Positions 21,008 to 48,005 of a stretch of DNA of 64,000 bases are shown here, in pieces; within the stretch, counting starts at the first letter, position 1; every line of letters starts with the position of its first letter. The notes below the pieces were generated by a model, which was not told the origin of the DNA, ran no database searches, and saw nothing but the letters and a program-made list of their open reading frames with translations. The translations under genes and the position numbers were made by a program. Source of the stretch: Lates calcarifer (lineage: Eukaryota; Chordata; Actinopteri; Centropomidae); the NCBI RefSeq assembly GCF_001640805.2, contig NC_066843.1, positions 2,850,380 to 2,914,379 on the forward strand, written 5' to 3'.

Positions 21008-24000
21008 GTGAGGAGGGTGATGACACATTCAAGAGCCACTCGTGATCTGATAGGGGAGAAACAAAGAGGCTGCAGTTGGAAGATGGAGTCAAGACAAGCA
21101 GATGAGTGACAGGCTGACAGGGCGCAAAGAGAAGAGAGGTTAACACTGACAGGAAGTGATGAGGTGAACATAGAGGCACAACAGGTGCTGACAGGCGTCA
21201 CCTTGGCAGAACACAAACCAGATCTTGAGGTCTTTATCTTGAAACCTGACAAAGTTCAGAGTAAAGAGAAGCAGAAGGAGAGGAGAAGGCGAGGGCGAGG
21301 TTTCCCCGAGATTATTTTGGACTTGTCGTTAAATCCGATCCACTCAGATTGAGGGGAAGGAATGAAGGAGATGAGGAGAGCAGGGGAAAAAAAACACAAG
21401 AGAGGGCAGGAGAGGCATTTAGACGGAGTGGATACTTCAAAAGTTACTGAGAAGAGAGATATCGAGTCGAGGGAGTTAATGGTAGAGAGAGGCGAAAGAA
21501 ACGAGATGAGCTTGTCTCACGTTACCCCTTAGAGATCTAAAGGTCTATATATAGAGGAAGGACAACACTGAGAGCACATCAACACATAAACGAAACGTCT
21601 GTATTAATAAACTCTGTGACTCATAGGCGACGCACTGAAAACGGCTTGGAAAAGAGGCTGGAAGATCAGCTTTTCTGATGACCGCCGCGAAAATGAAATT
21701 AGCCTCGGTGTGCTCTCCGGTCGCCTGGAGACGAGGAGGATTCTGGGGGTGGGGGGGTTCAGGTTGGCGTTGGATTTACGTTCCCTATCAGCACCGCGGC
21801 TGCTCCGTTACTCCCATACATAGATACATAACGATCACAGCATCTGACGCTTTTGGACGCTGCACAAACAAACCTAAACCTACATGCACAGACGTCCCCA
21901 CACAATCACTCACCTGAGCAGACGGTGGAAATCGAACAAACTAAATCTGGTTTCTTAGCTCCTGAAGCTAACAATGCTAACACTCTACTTTCAGTCCCCC
22001 ATTTAGCACCTTTAATCTCTACAGACACATGTCATAAATGCTTTAGAACTCACTATAATTTGGTTGTAAGCAGATACAAGTGTTTATTAAAGTATTTTTA
22101 AACACTCATAACTCCTCCTGTGGGCACCTGTAAGTGAGGCTGCTGTAAACAGTGTAGTAAAACACATTAGAAGTTTTACATTGTCCTGATTTCCGTTATT
22201 AAATGCTAAATATGGGGACTTAAAGTGTTACAAGTTATGGACTAAAAGCAAGTTCATCCAAATTACAAAAATGATTATTTTCTCACTGAACTCGTTTACC
22301 TCGATTTAGTTCTGCAGATATGATTTCTGCTTGTGTCCTAAATTATTAGAAAAACATCTGAAACACAGAGATATTACTCCTGATAATCCACTGCCAGCAG
22401 TTCCCCATTGGAAATACTGTCTTTTTCAAGTATTTCTAGGCATTTTTCTGGTCTTTACTAGAGATTTGGGCGATGGGGAGATGGCAGGAGAGAGATGGGA
22501 AGTGGCTTTTATCCAGACTTTTATCCAAGTCTGTCTTAAAACCAAGCTCCCAAGCCAATATGTGCAGTATATAACAAGAACAAAACTGGTCTTTGTCACT
22601 GTCCTGTCCCAGAGGTGATCCACTCCTAAGGCGACTGAAATATAAGCGATGGGAGGACAAAATTCAAAGTCCTCTTTCTGCACAAAAATCCACTCTAAGA
22701 CAAAACAAATGGGTATTTGCCACTTGTTCCTGTTCCTCCACTGCAGATCAGCAAGGAAACACTGCTGGGGGAACAAAAACAGAGAATTCCACACTATTAA
22801 AGCTGAAACTTGAAGATTCCTGTTTGATTTGACTGACTCAGTCCACTGTATCATCATGTTCGCTGTAGCTGAGCTTGCATCTTTTCACAAAACGAGGACT
22901 GGGACTTTAAAAATCACATTAGGAAAGTTTCTCTTCACAGCCAGAAGAAACAGGTGAAGCAATTACAGCGTCCAGAAACTGGTGCCATGTAGAAAAGGTT
23001 TAACCTTTAACCTCTAGGTAACCAGGGCACTGCAGAAATCTCAAAACACCAGCAAAGAAAATGAAATTATCTGCCTTTTTTTGGACCTTTTAAGATGAAT
23101 TTTGTTGGATTTGCAAGCAGTTTGTGCTGCGTATGAAGAAGACATGAGGCAGCTGGACAGAGAGGCAACATAAAAACATATAAATACACAGAGTCAGGGA
23201 CAATATGTGCTGCATCAAACGCTCACAGTAACTCTATCTAACTTGTTAAAAGACACTAACGCCCAATCATCTAAAACCTGCACCTACTTCCCAGAAAAAA
23301 ACAAGCAGCCGGGTTAAAGTGTCAAATGCTTGGGTCGTGCCGGTGTCTGGGTGTGTAACGCAAACCCCCGGAGTCACATGGACGTAATGTTTTTTGTGCG
23401 TTTAAATATAGAGAAACTGATTTATATGAAAGTTCGTGAGGGAAAAATAAAGCCGTCGGAGGTGGAGGGAGTGAAAATGGAGAGGAGAGGAAAGTTAGCA
23501 CAGTATCACTGATGACAGATGTGATACTCCAAATGTGCTGAGGACAAACTTTCATAATAATTGCTTCTTCTCACTTATCCTCTGTCCTCCTGCTGTTTAC
23601 TCCATCCCTGTTTTCTCTCTGTTTATACTCGTCTCCATGGTGCTATTTACTACTTCCCCACCGTCCCCCTTTATTCTCATATTTCCCCGTCCAGCTCATG
23701 TTTTATAAACAGCACATGACAGAATATAAAGTGTCTGTTCAGCTCATCTGCTTAGATTTTTTCGCAACTGTAACCCCTTCTCCTTCGTGCTTTGTTTTGC
23801 AGCAATACACCACCATACCTCACCCCACCATAGCCAACGAAACCATCTTGATCCCGCCCGGCTTCACGCCCTTCCAGGACCCCTTCTTCATCGTGGAGAC
23901 GATCTGCATCTGCTGGTTCTCGTTCGAGCTCATCATGCGCTTCATCTGCGCCCCGAGCAAGCCGCACTTCTTCAAGGACGTCATGAACACCATCGACTTC

Positions 24001-24741
24001 TTCGCCATCATTCCCTACTTCGTCACGCTCGGCACGGAGCTGGCTAAGGACAAGGGCGCGCAGCCCTCCGTGTCCCTGGCCCTCATCAGGGTCATCAGGC
24101 TGGTGAGGGTCTTCAGGATCTTCAAGCTCTCCCGTCACTCCAAGGGTCTCCAGATCCTGGGCCAGACGTTGAAGGCCAGCCTCCGAGAGCTCGCCCTGCT
24201 CATCTTCTTCCTCTTCATTGGCGTCATAATCTTCTCCAGCGCCGTCTACTTCGCCGAGGTGGACAGCCCCGACACGGCGTTCACCAGCATCCCCGAGGCC
24301 TTCTGGTGGGCGGTGGTGTCCATGACGACGGTGGGCTACGGGGACATGTACCCGGAGACGGTCGGGGGTAAGCTGGTGGGCTCCATGTGCGCCATCGCCG
24401 GCGTGCTCACCATCTCTCTGCCGGTGCCCGTCATCGTGTCCAACTTCAGCTACTTCTACCACCGAGAGATGGAGTGCGAGGACACGACGGAGTACCACCA
24501 CGTCGCCACGTCGCTCTGGGAGACGGACAAAGAGGACGACAACGAGGAGGAGGAGGAGGATGAGGACGGACCGGACGAGGGGAACGAGGGCATGGGAGAT
24601 CACGCTCCTCTGTACGGGCAGCAAACCATCTGTCCTCAGCTCAACGGGACTCTTCTGGCCGGACTCTGCGCTGGACAGGCGACTGGAGATAAGACGGGAA
24701 TAAACTTCTACCTCAGAGAACCTCTGGTCACTCAGGTCTGA
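20309..24741 (+). CDS. kcna7: Voltage-gated potassium channel Kv1.7 (Shaker family), 2 coding exons
   Basis: Pore-forming Kv1 alpha subunit for delayed outward K+ current in the plasma membrane. Coding exons 20309-21007 and 23803-24741 join in phase 0 to give 545 residues. Seen in order: a Lys/Glu-rich N terminus, the T1 tetramerisation domain from about residue 70 ([23 protein letters not shown]), S1 ending FCLETLPEF, an NET glycosylation site in the S1-S2 loop, S2, S3, S4 ([20 protein letters not shown]), S5, the selectivity filter TVGYGD at about 409-414, and S6 with PVPVIV. An acidic tail ends in LVTQV, a class I PDZ ligand. Most Kv1 genes have an uninterrupted coding region; KCNA7 is the known member split in the S1-S2 linker, exactly as here, and its C terminus is similar. 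Human KCNA7 is about 90 residues shorter. ATG is preceded by an in-frame TGA. Confidence 0.92.
21008..23802 (+). other. kcna7: kcna7 intron in the S1-S2 linker
   Basis: A 2.8-kb intron with donor GTGAGG and acceptor TTTGTTTTGCAG. No exon was found inside. A 143-codon open frame on the minus strand (22426-22857) has no recognisable motif and no coding-like neighbours. A purine-rich stretch follows the donor. Confidence 0.8.
23803..24741 (+). CDS. kcna7: kcna7 coding exon 2: S2 to C terminus
   Basis: 312 codons plus TGA, starting [16 protein letters not shown]. It encodes S2-S6, the pore loop and a cytoplasmic tail with a Glu/Asp run and a terminal PDZ ligand. The third codon position is almost always G or C, which also leaves a long open frame on the opposite strand. 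Confidence 0.94.
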   Translation, partial: QYTTIPHPTIANETILIPPGFTPFQDPFFIVETICICWFSFELIMRFICAPSKPHFFKDVMNTIDFFAIIPYFVTLGTELAKDKGAQPSVSLALIRVIRLVRVFRIFKLSRHSKGLQILGQTLKASLRELALLIFFLFIGVIIFSSAVYFAEVDSPDTAFTSIPEAFWWAVVSMTTVGYGDMYPETVGGKLVGSMCAIAGVLTISLPVPVIVSNFSYFYHREMECEDTTEYHHVATSLWETDKEDDNEEEEEDEDGPDEGNEGMGDHAPLYGQQTICPQLNGTLLAGLCAGQATGDKTGINFYLREPLVTQV

Positions 24742-24964
24742 CTGAGCGGTTTCACACTGACATTCAACCAGCACCTTGTCGAGGGAAAGGACAGAGCCAA
24801 GATGGCCGCCGGGGGAGAAAACACACATGTAGACAAAGACTTGGACTGACACAAAGCTCCTGTTTCTGCTTCTGATGCGATCATGGTTTTTACATTTGAG
24901 GCTTTTGCATGATTTTATTTGACACACGGATACACAGTAAACATCTGTCTTCTCTCAATAGGTA

Positions 24965-24970
24965 AATAAA
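24965..24970 (+). terminator. kcna7: Candidate polyadenylation signal of kcna7
   Basis: AATAAA about 225 bp after the kcna7 stop codon, the first canonical hexamer on the plus strand. The longer 3' UTR used by many channel genes may extend further. Confidence 0.4.
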
Positions 24971-26214
24971 ACCAGATCTATGGAAGAAAACCCTGCAGGT
25001 TGTTTAACAAACTGTAAAGGCCTGCTCCTCTAAGAAACCTCTATGCAGCTGGAATTAAAAAATATTCACTCAGCTGCACAGTAAAGTAGATTTTTACTGT
25101 CTCAAGTTGTTTAGGCACAGAAATATTATAAACAGAAGTGAAATACTGTTCCTTCTTGCTCATTTTGATCAGTGTAAGAAAATAAGATCAATATAGACAA
25201 ACAATAAATGATGATTTCCATTTATCTAATAATTTCCTAGAAAGTTTCCCAGAATTGACAATTGAAAATTGGAATTTCCCCAAAGGAAAACCTTGATTTA
25301 AACCCCTGCAAATATTCAGTCATTATAGATTTAATATTGCAAACTTTATTCCCTATATATTTCCTCTTTCCTATAATTGGCACCAAACAAATAAATGCAG
25401 TTGTTTCAAGCAAACGTCCTTGAAAGTATCAGGAAATCATTCAAAAATTAAAATTAAATAAAGCTTTACATGCCTCGGGCTGTGTCATGTGGAGGTGTCA
25501 CTATCTTTGTTTAGCGAAATAAATGAGAAAAGCAGGTTAAAAATCTGATTTACTGTGCAGCAGGTGGGATATGTTTCATTCCAGGTGGATAAAGAAATAT
25601 TTGAGGAATCTGGGAAAGTCAGAAAAGTGTTGTTTAGATCCATCTATCAACGTAGCAAAAGTCTCAAATGTAAAAATGATGGTTGCATGAGAGGTATGTC
25701 TCTGTTGTTGCAATGTGGCAGTGAAGATATTTATCTGCCCCTGCACACACAGTACAGTAGCTAAATGTGCAGTACAGTGGGTGCTGCAGGTGTTGATGCC
25801 CTGTACTTGTCAGAGTTATGGCAGAAATGCGGCGCGGTAATCCTCCGCTGACGAGGATAACAAAGAGATCGCTCATCGGGCGGCGGAGGCGGTGTAGACA
25901 GAGTTCATGTAGTTGGTCCAGAGCCAGTTTGTGTGTTACACAGTTACACGGTGTAATGGATACAGGCCTGGAGAGGCGTAGAGAGAAAGCTGATCTCAGG
26001 TCAGTAAAGCTGTAGGGCCTCCGAGTGACATTTCTGTCCCAGTGGTGAAGCCAAAACTGTGAGTCTGATGATCTGAGGCTCAACTAATCAGCTCTGGAAG
26101 ATAAAACTACTCACAGTCACAAAATGTGGATAAATACACAAACTTCCAGCATCAGAGGGACTCTCAATCAAAACAATGACAAAAGATGGAGATGATAGGA
26201 AGCGGATTCCTTCA

Positions 26215-26760
26215 GTCACTCGGGAGGTTTTTACCAGGAGCCGAATAAAGCAGTTTCACATTAAAAATCGTCTGAGCTGCCACTAACGTTTGCTCAACTT
26301 GTTTCTCTGATAACTTCTGATCCAGATGTTCAGGAGGTTTTTATTAGAAGCCGAATTATCAACAGAGGTCTCCTCTTCTTCAAAATGAACAGGTCAGGTG
26401 ATTAAAACCAGTAAAAATACAAAACAAAGCAGCTTCATGTTAAAAATCAGTGTTTTTCTAATGATGTTTGGAGGACACAGGACGACTCGGAGGGACTGGG
26501 TTTGTTCAGCTTGTTCCTCTGATAATTTGAGGTCCAGATGTTCAGGAGGTTTTAATTAGAAGCCGAATCATCCACAGAGATCTGATCCTCTACAAAACAA
26601 ACAGATCTGATGAAAAACACTGAATAAAGTCGTTTCATATTAAAAATCTGTGTTTCTCTAATGACATTCGGCGGCCACAGGACGTCTCGGAGGGGCTGCG
26701 AGAACGTTTGCTCAGCTTGTTTCTCTGATAACTTCAGATCCAGACGTCTAATGACTAAAA
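26215..26760. repeat. Tandem repeat, nearly three units of about 200-220 bp
   Basis: Recurring blocks are GTTTCTCTGATAACTTC, GATCCAGATGTTCAGGAGG, TTAGAAGCCGAAT, and CACAGGACG followed by ACTCGGAGG or TCTCGGAGG; each occurs two or three times in the same order. The last unit is truncated after CCAGACGTCT. No coding frame is shared between units. Confidence 0.8.
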
Positions 26761-28129
26761 TCCTTTATCAGGTTAAAATATCTGACCAAAATCTAACAAA
26801 TGAATCATAAAAATGAGGCTTAAACCAAATAAAACGGACCGTTACTTTTATTAAATAAAAATTATTAAATGTATATATATATATAAAACATCTGTGTAGT
26901 CATTTTTAGACAGAAGAAAAATGACATATGAAACCTTTCAGACCTTTGTGGAGGTCAGAGCATGATGATGGAAACAGTGTTTTTATCCACATTTTGCCAA
27001 AACTGTGAGTGTTTGGAGGATTCAGAAAACTTGGATTAGATAATAATAATAATGATGATACTACATTTTATTTATAAAGTATCAAAGACACAACAAAAGG
27101 AGAAGTGGATTACGCTGCAGGAGAGGAATCCAGTGTTTTTGAATTCAAGATCAGTGTGAAGGAGGTGAATGTTTAATTCTCATAAAAATTTTTTTGTTTG
27201 GAGAAAGTAAAAGTGAAATAAAAGATTCTTTTCTAAGTTGTTTTGATTGTGTGGATGTGGTGTGACCTGCATATATTCTTAGGACAAACGTGGTCGTGTA
27301 TATGTATATTTATGTCTCACTTTATTTAATAAAGATCATATTTTATCAGTCATGTCATGGATTTGTGAATTCCTTCCACATGACGCTGTGTGCAGTGACT
27401 CTGGGAGAATGTTTGCTCAAATCTAAACAACTTTTTAAAAGCATCACCAGGCGTGGATACAGTATTATTAGAGGCTGAATCTGTTAAATCTGATTTTACA
27501 GTGAGAAAAGCTTTAAAAACTCACAGACACGAGTGAGTAGAGATTGTGTAACACGCCGTGTGTCCTGTATGTGATGAGTGATCCGGCCTCTAGATGTCAG
27601 ACTGTGTTTTTAAAACACAAACCGGGACATGTGTGTCACACTCCTGCTGCCAAGTGGGTTTAATTTACAGGAGTATGAAATAAAAGACTGCAGAGTACCC
27701 GAACGCAGCATCCTCTCATCTTGAAATGATCATTGTTCATTTATTCCATATGATCCAGATGATTTATGTTATTTTCATTCCACAATGTCCAGAAAAAAAA
27801 GAGAGAATGTTTTAGTTTCTGGGTCAGGGATAAAAAATACTGATATTACTCATGGATTTCTGAATGGGTTACACATGGCCTGGCTGGTAGCAGATGAAAC
27901 TTTGATGCCGAGCCAATACCACATGTTAAATAACTGTGCTGTGCTTTTCTATGTGTGGTAGATTTAACTCTAAATAATGATCAAAAATTAAGTTATTCCT
28001 CCAAGAAATGTGATTACTTTCTTTCTCTGAAGTCAGCTTTTATTGGTTATACATCGATAATATGATTTAAAGGTGAAATAATTGATCTATTTATTGATTA
28101 GTTAATCAAGAGAGCATTTATTTTGATGA

Positions 28130-29180
28130 TTAATATTTTACTTTTTTCCCACCTGAAGCAGAAATGTCAAAAAATTTGAGCTTTTCTCTTTGTTTCAAAT
28201 TGAGTATCTTTGAGTTCTGGGTCACTGTTTTCAGATATTTAATCGAACAAAAGATAAATTAAGACTACAACTGTCAGATTAATCATATCAACACTATATT
28301 ATTCGATTTTTCAGAGGCTTGAAATTGACGTTAAATTGACGTCTTACACTTGCTGATACAGAACAATATATAAAATTTACATTTACAGATATTTGTGCAC
28401 TAAAATGAGGAAGGAAAATATAAAATAAACTTCCTGAAGAGCAATATTTGTGTGTTTTTGTGATCTAGTTGTTGCTGAGGATAAATTTCGTTTTGTATTT
28501 TATTGCCTCTCTTGTTGTTTGACGAGGTCCAAGTGAAGAACCCTCATTTGTTCCAGTGTCTGATGCTGATATATTGAGTTGGTTTTTTATTTATTTTGGC
28601 GAGGTTTATAGAGGATGTTTGGCAGCTGAGACAGAGGACTCTGTATCCAGAATGATAATTTAACTTGTTCAAGTGTTTATTTTCATTTGTCATGTGTGTT
28701 TTAACTGTTTGAAGCTGTTTAACGATTTTCCAAATGTCAAGTTTGAGCAGTTTATTGCAACAACATTCAACTTTTGATTGTGGATTATTTAGTTTGAGGT
28801 CCCTTGAGACGTAAAATCAAACATTAATCCTACTTCTAATCTATTCTGGTAATAATTTACTTTCCCCCCAAAGGTCCCAGCTTCTCTCGGTTTCAAATTC
28901 AATATCTGAAAATAATTTTTTACTATTTTCAGATATTTAATCAACCATAAGCTGAATCAAGACTAGAATCAACACCATATTATATCTTTGAAAGGCTTGA
29001 AGTTGATGTTAAACTTGTTTTACTTTAATAAAAAAGAAAGAAAGTTGTATTTTACTTGACATAACTAAGACGTACACACTGAAAATGTGTTTCACCGGTT
29101 CAAAGTTGTTTAAGAATATTTCAAATGTCCAGTTTGAGCAGTTCAGTTTTGTGGATTATTCAGTTTGAGGTCCAGAGAGT
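28130..29180. repeat. Imperfect direct duplication with internal loss
   Basis: 28130-28800 and 28850-29180 share ordered blocks: CAGATATTTAATC, ATCAACACTATATTAT / ATCAACACCATATTAT, GGCTTGAA(A/G)TTGA, GTTTGAGCAG, GTGGATTATT(T/C)AGTTTGAGGTCC. The second copy lacks several hundred bases of the first. Confidence 0.65.
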
Positions 29181-30303
29181 GAATGTATTGAGCTGAAGTA
29201 AAGAAAATGCACAGGGTTTTGGAGCAGATGACGCTCCTCCCTCCCCCCCCCTTATATACACAGTCCTCTCAATGATGGCTGCAGTGATTAAATTCCTGAC
29301 CCCCCTGTCGCCTCAGATGGTGTGATACCCTCACGTCATGTGTTGGACAGCTCTCTCTCATGCTACACAACAGATTAGCGCTTCATTGCAGAGACACCGA
29401 CATCGACACAAACCTGAATATTTAAGATTAGAACGTCAACACGTCATCAGATGTTTTTTTTTTAAACTTTTCTGTTCAATTTCACCTTTTCCCTTAACTT
29501 ACTCTCGGCTCTCCTCTCTCTGACGTGCAGGGACCCAATGCTAACGTCAGTCCTGCTCGCAATTACCCACAGTGCCCTTATGCTGTCTGGGAAGAATGAA
29601 AAGGATTGACGTCTTTCTGGCCATCTGCCGCCCTCCCCGAGTCCTCTCCCATCCATCCATCCATCACTCTCCCCTGCGCACGCCCATCTCTAACTCTTCT
29701 TTGAGAGGATTAAGTGTGTTGGTATCTCCGTGTGTCTTTGTCTCATCCATGTGTAAGTGTGGCTTCGTGTTGTGTGTCTGTTGCAACTTTTCCATCCAGT
29801 AATATCTTTTTTTTTCCCCCTAGTCACCAAACACTGACGCGTGTCCCCCTTTCGACTGCAAATCCCCTCTCCGCGGATTGCGCAAGTTACTTAAACGGCA
29901 GAGAAAACACAGAAGAATTGTTACGTTATTTTAAATAAATCTCTAAGATTTTATTGCATACAATATACACACAACCTGGACCTGTGAATCTGAGTTAAGA
30001 CCTAAGGATGTAGGGAGACCGGTGAAGTTATTTTACAGCAAAATAACTAGTAAATTTAAACATACGACAAAATCAAAACAGCATCTTGCCTATTACTCAT
30101 CATTTCAGACACCGAACCACGACAAGAAAATACAAACCATAGATAATATAGACAATATTAACATCAATAGTGACTTCTGTCGGGGGAGAAGAGCACCGAG
30201 GATGAAAATGTAAAGATGCAGAAAGGTGGAGAATTATAAAAATAATGTCAGCTGGTTGTTTGTTTCTATCGTTTACATGAAGCTGGTGTATTCTCGAGGT
30301 CGT

Positions 30304-30885
30304 TTAAAGGAATAGTTTGACATTTTGGGAAATACTCTTACTTGTTTTTCTTGCCTAGAGTTAGATTGATGCCACTGATACCTCTCTCTGTACGTTAATA
30401 TGAGGATACAACCAGCAGCTGGTTAGCTTAGCTTAGCATAAAGACTGGAAACAAAGGGAAACAGCTAGCTAGTCTGTATTTGTCACTGAAACAAAATAAG
30501 TGTAGAAATATTGTTTATTCGTTACGCGGATATACAGTCCTGCACACATTGAAAACGATGACGAAAAACATTCACAGACCTGTTTTTCACAACGAAAATT
30601 AGACCTAAAACTAATAAAAAGCAGAAAATGTAGTAAATTTGTGATCGAAGAAAACAACTAAATGATAATGTGAAAGACGGACGAATGGACAAATGAGCTA
30701 AACACTGTTTTAATGCAAAACCTTGTTGCAGTTTCTTTTGCTGCCCAAAAACAGCTGCTTCCCCCTGTTTCCAGTCTTTGTGCTAAGCTAAGCTAACATA
30801 CAGACATGAGAGTCTCATCAGTTTTCTCTCCTAAATCTCTGCAAGCAAGAAAATAAACATATTTCCCAACACTATTAATATTTTT
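30304..30885. mobile_element. Palindromic TTAA-type non-autonomous transposon (family B)
   Basis: Left end TTAAAGGAATAGTTTGACAT then TTGGGAAATAC. The right end is the mirrored form, with ATTTCCCAAC and CCTGTTTCCAGTCTTTGTGC complementary to GCATAAAGACTGGAAACA on the left. AGCTTAGCTTAGCATA blocks sit in both arms. This end sequence is very common in percomorph fish genomes. TTAA at the edge suggests a piggyBac- or Kolobok-like mover, which is inference. Confidence 0.75.
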
Positions 30886-31388
30886 TTCACTTCCTGCCAA
30901 GAAACTCAAAATAGAAGAGAAGGAGTTGGAGCTAAGGAGCGACTAATAACTGGTGGTTGTGCGTTAAAAGGCTGGTAAAAACACCAACATACTTTATATT
31001 TTATCAAGAGCAGACTCACGATTCTCATTTCAGTCATATGGGAGCATTTTAAGTTTGGTTACAAAATGATAAATCAACACAGTGATGGAGTTATAAAAAG
31101 GAAATGAGATGAGTAAACTAAGGAAAACAACTCTTCATTTAAAGCTCGGTGTTGCAGCAAAGCAAAGAGCAAAAAATCTGAGGTCTGGTTTTCAGGAGTG
31201 GAAAGAGCTTATCGATCAGTCCCGTCAATCAAAATCAGTGGACTCAGAATAGATGTAAGAAATAGATTTGTAACCAGGTAGAAATCCACTGTGGACCTCC
31301 ACTGGATAAAAACGTGGGGAAACCTGTCGCGTCAACGGAAACAAATCGACGAGGGGAGAAAATCTTTTTCTGTGGTGGTAAAATCCGG

Positions 31389-46258
<14,870 letters not shown>

Positions 46259-47339
46259 CCTGTCTGTGGAGAGAGACGGTGGGAAGAAACAGATTTATTT
46301 CTGAGGGAACGTGCCGGTCTGCACAGTATTCACGGTTGGATAATGATGCACCCATGGCTCTCTAACTGATCTGTCAAACGTGAAGACTGTGGATTGTTTA
46401 TACACCATCTTAACAAAACATTCTTCTCCTGTAGCTAGTGAGGATCCACAGTGTTACCATTCTGGCCGTCCGGCTCTGCTCTTAAATGGGGATTAAGTAC
46501 GACCAGGGACACCTACCACTCACTCACACAGCAGGAATGTCCTTGAGTATTTGGCTTGGGGCTCCTAAGGGAAGTAAAGAAGCATGACTGCAGGCAACCC
46601 AAACACAGCAGGCGATGGCTAAACAGGACATGAAGAAACAACTCAAGAGATGTAATCTGCGCATCATCCTCTAAATGGAAAAAGCAGAAACTGCCAGAAT
46701 CTAAATACAGCATGATATGGAGCTCCTGATAGAGGAAGAGATAATAGTTGATGAGTGCGTTAAAGAATGAGACAGCTAGTAGCAATGTGATGTGGCCCCT
46801 GGCTGTCGGACCATCTGTGACTGACGGGTCTGACGGGCAGTTACTTAATGGCTAAATCCATACTGGAGAAAAGTACAGGACAGGACAAGACTGAAGCTGC
46901 AGTCAGAACAAACGTAATTTCTAAGTGGAACGGGGAGAGAAAGTTGCTAATGGTCGTAAATTGAGGCATGACATTCGACGTGCAGAAAGTCTACAATGTC
47001 CATCGAGATTCAGAGAGGGCGCAGCAGAGAAGGGCAGTGAGTACAAGGTTAATAACAGTGAAGTATGTGATAAAATTCTGTATGATTTACATATTTGTGG
47101 ACGGCTGTAGTTTATGTTTACAACCCTTCTGACCATATTTCCTGTGCCGAATGCTTTCAGCTGCATCTGACGGAAGCTAACGGGGGCAACTTTCCCAATT
47201 TTACAATCTGTATCATCTGTATCATTGTATTATTACCGTCAGTAATGTATATAAATGAGTTCATTTATGTATACAACCGACACTGTAATGATATAAAACT
47301 GTACTTAAAGGCGCAGTGGTGCTTTGAGCTGAATGCTTC

Positions 47340-48005
47340 TATGTCAATGCTAACATGCTGATGTTTAGCAGGTAATGTTTAACATGTTTGCCATATTAGT
47401 TTAGTGTGTTAGCATGCTAACATCTTCATCCATCCACTGGTTGTCTAGACATTTAACCCAAAATGACAAATATCAGCCACATGTTGGTGCCAAAGGAGTT
47501 AAAGGAATCATGAAACTCATTAGGATACATCATCTGGGAGCCATGAATGTGTGCAAAAAATTTTGTGCTAATCCATCTAGTCAATGTTTACATATTTCAC
47601 GAGATAAGTGAAAATTTTGTCTGTTGGTGGTACTACAGAAAAGGTCAGGGGACCATGAATGTTTGTGCTAATCTATCACGTCAATATTTACATATTCGTA
47701 GGATAGGTGAAGAAATTTATCTGCTGGTGGTACAACAGGAAAAGTCAGGGGATCACCAAAGTCACAAGGATTCATCCCCTGCGGATCATGAATAGCTTTA
47801 AAAATATTGTGCTAGTCCATAAAGTCGATGTTCATAGGATAAGTAAAAACTTTGATCTGACAATACTACAGAAAAAGTCAAGGCATCACCAAAGTCAGTA
47901 GGATTCATCCTCTGGGGATCATTGATGATTGTACAAAACCTTATGGACGTCACTCCAATAGTTGTTAAGTTACGTCAATCTGGATGAAAGTGGTGGACCA
48001 ACCAT
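47340..48005 (+). repeat. Dispersed fish repeat with internal tandem duplication
   Basis: Begins CATGCTGATGTTTAGCAGGT and ends AAAGTGGTGGACCAACCATC, the two ends of a common fish element. In between, the block GTCAGGGGATCACCAAAGTCA...GGATTCATCC(C/T)CTG is present three to four times in diverged form (about 47490-47530, 47640, 47740-47790, 47875-47920). Small open frames across it are shadows. Confidence 0.65.

Larger units (their letters stand above)
24742..31388. other. Gene-free region between convergent kcna7 and the EAAT-like gene
   Basis: AT-rich and non-coding by eye on both strands. It holds the kcna7 3' UTR, a three-unit tandem repeat (26215-26760), a TA run near 26872, an AAT/GAT run near 27040, an imperfect duplication (28130-29180) and a palindromic element (30304-30885). 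Short open frames, for example at 25664-26083, show no family signal. Confidence 0.65.

Noticed and set aside
22426..22857. 143-codon minus-strand open frame in the kcna7 intron
   Set aside because: No motif, no splice partners, no resemblance to a known protein; the length is within chance for this AT-rich stretch.
23752..24927. 391-codon open frame on the minus strand
   Set aside because: It is the exact antisense of kcna7 exon 2, whose G/C-rich third positions keep the opposite strand open. The product is His/Asp/Glu-rich without family motifs.
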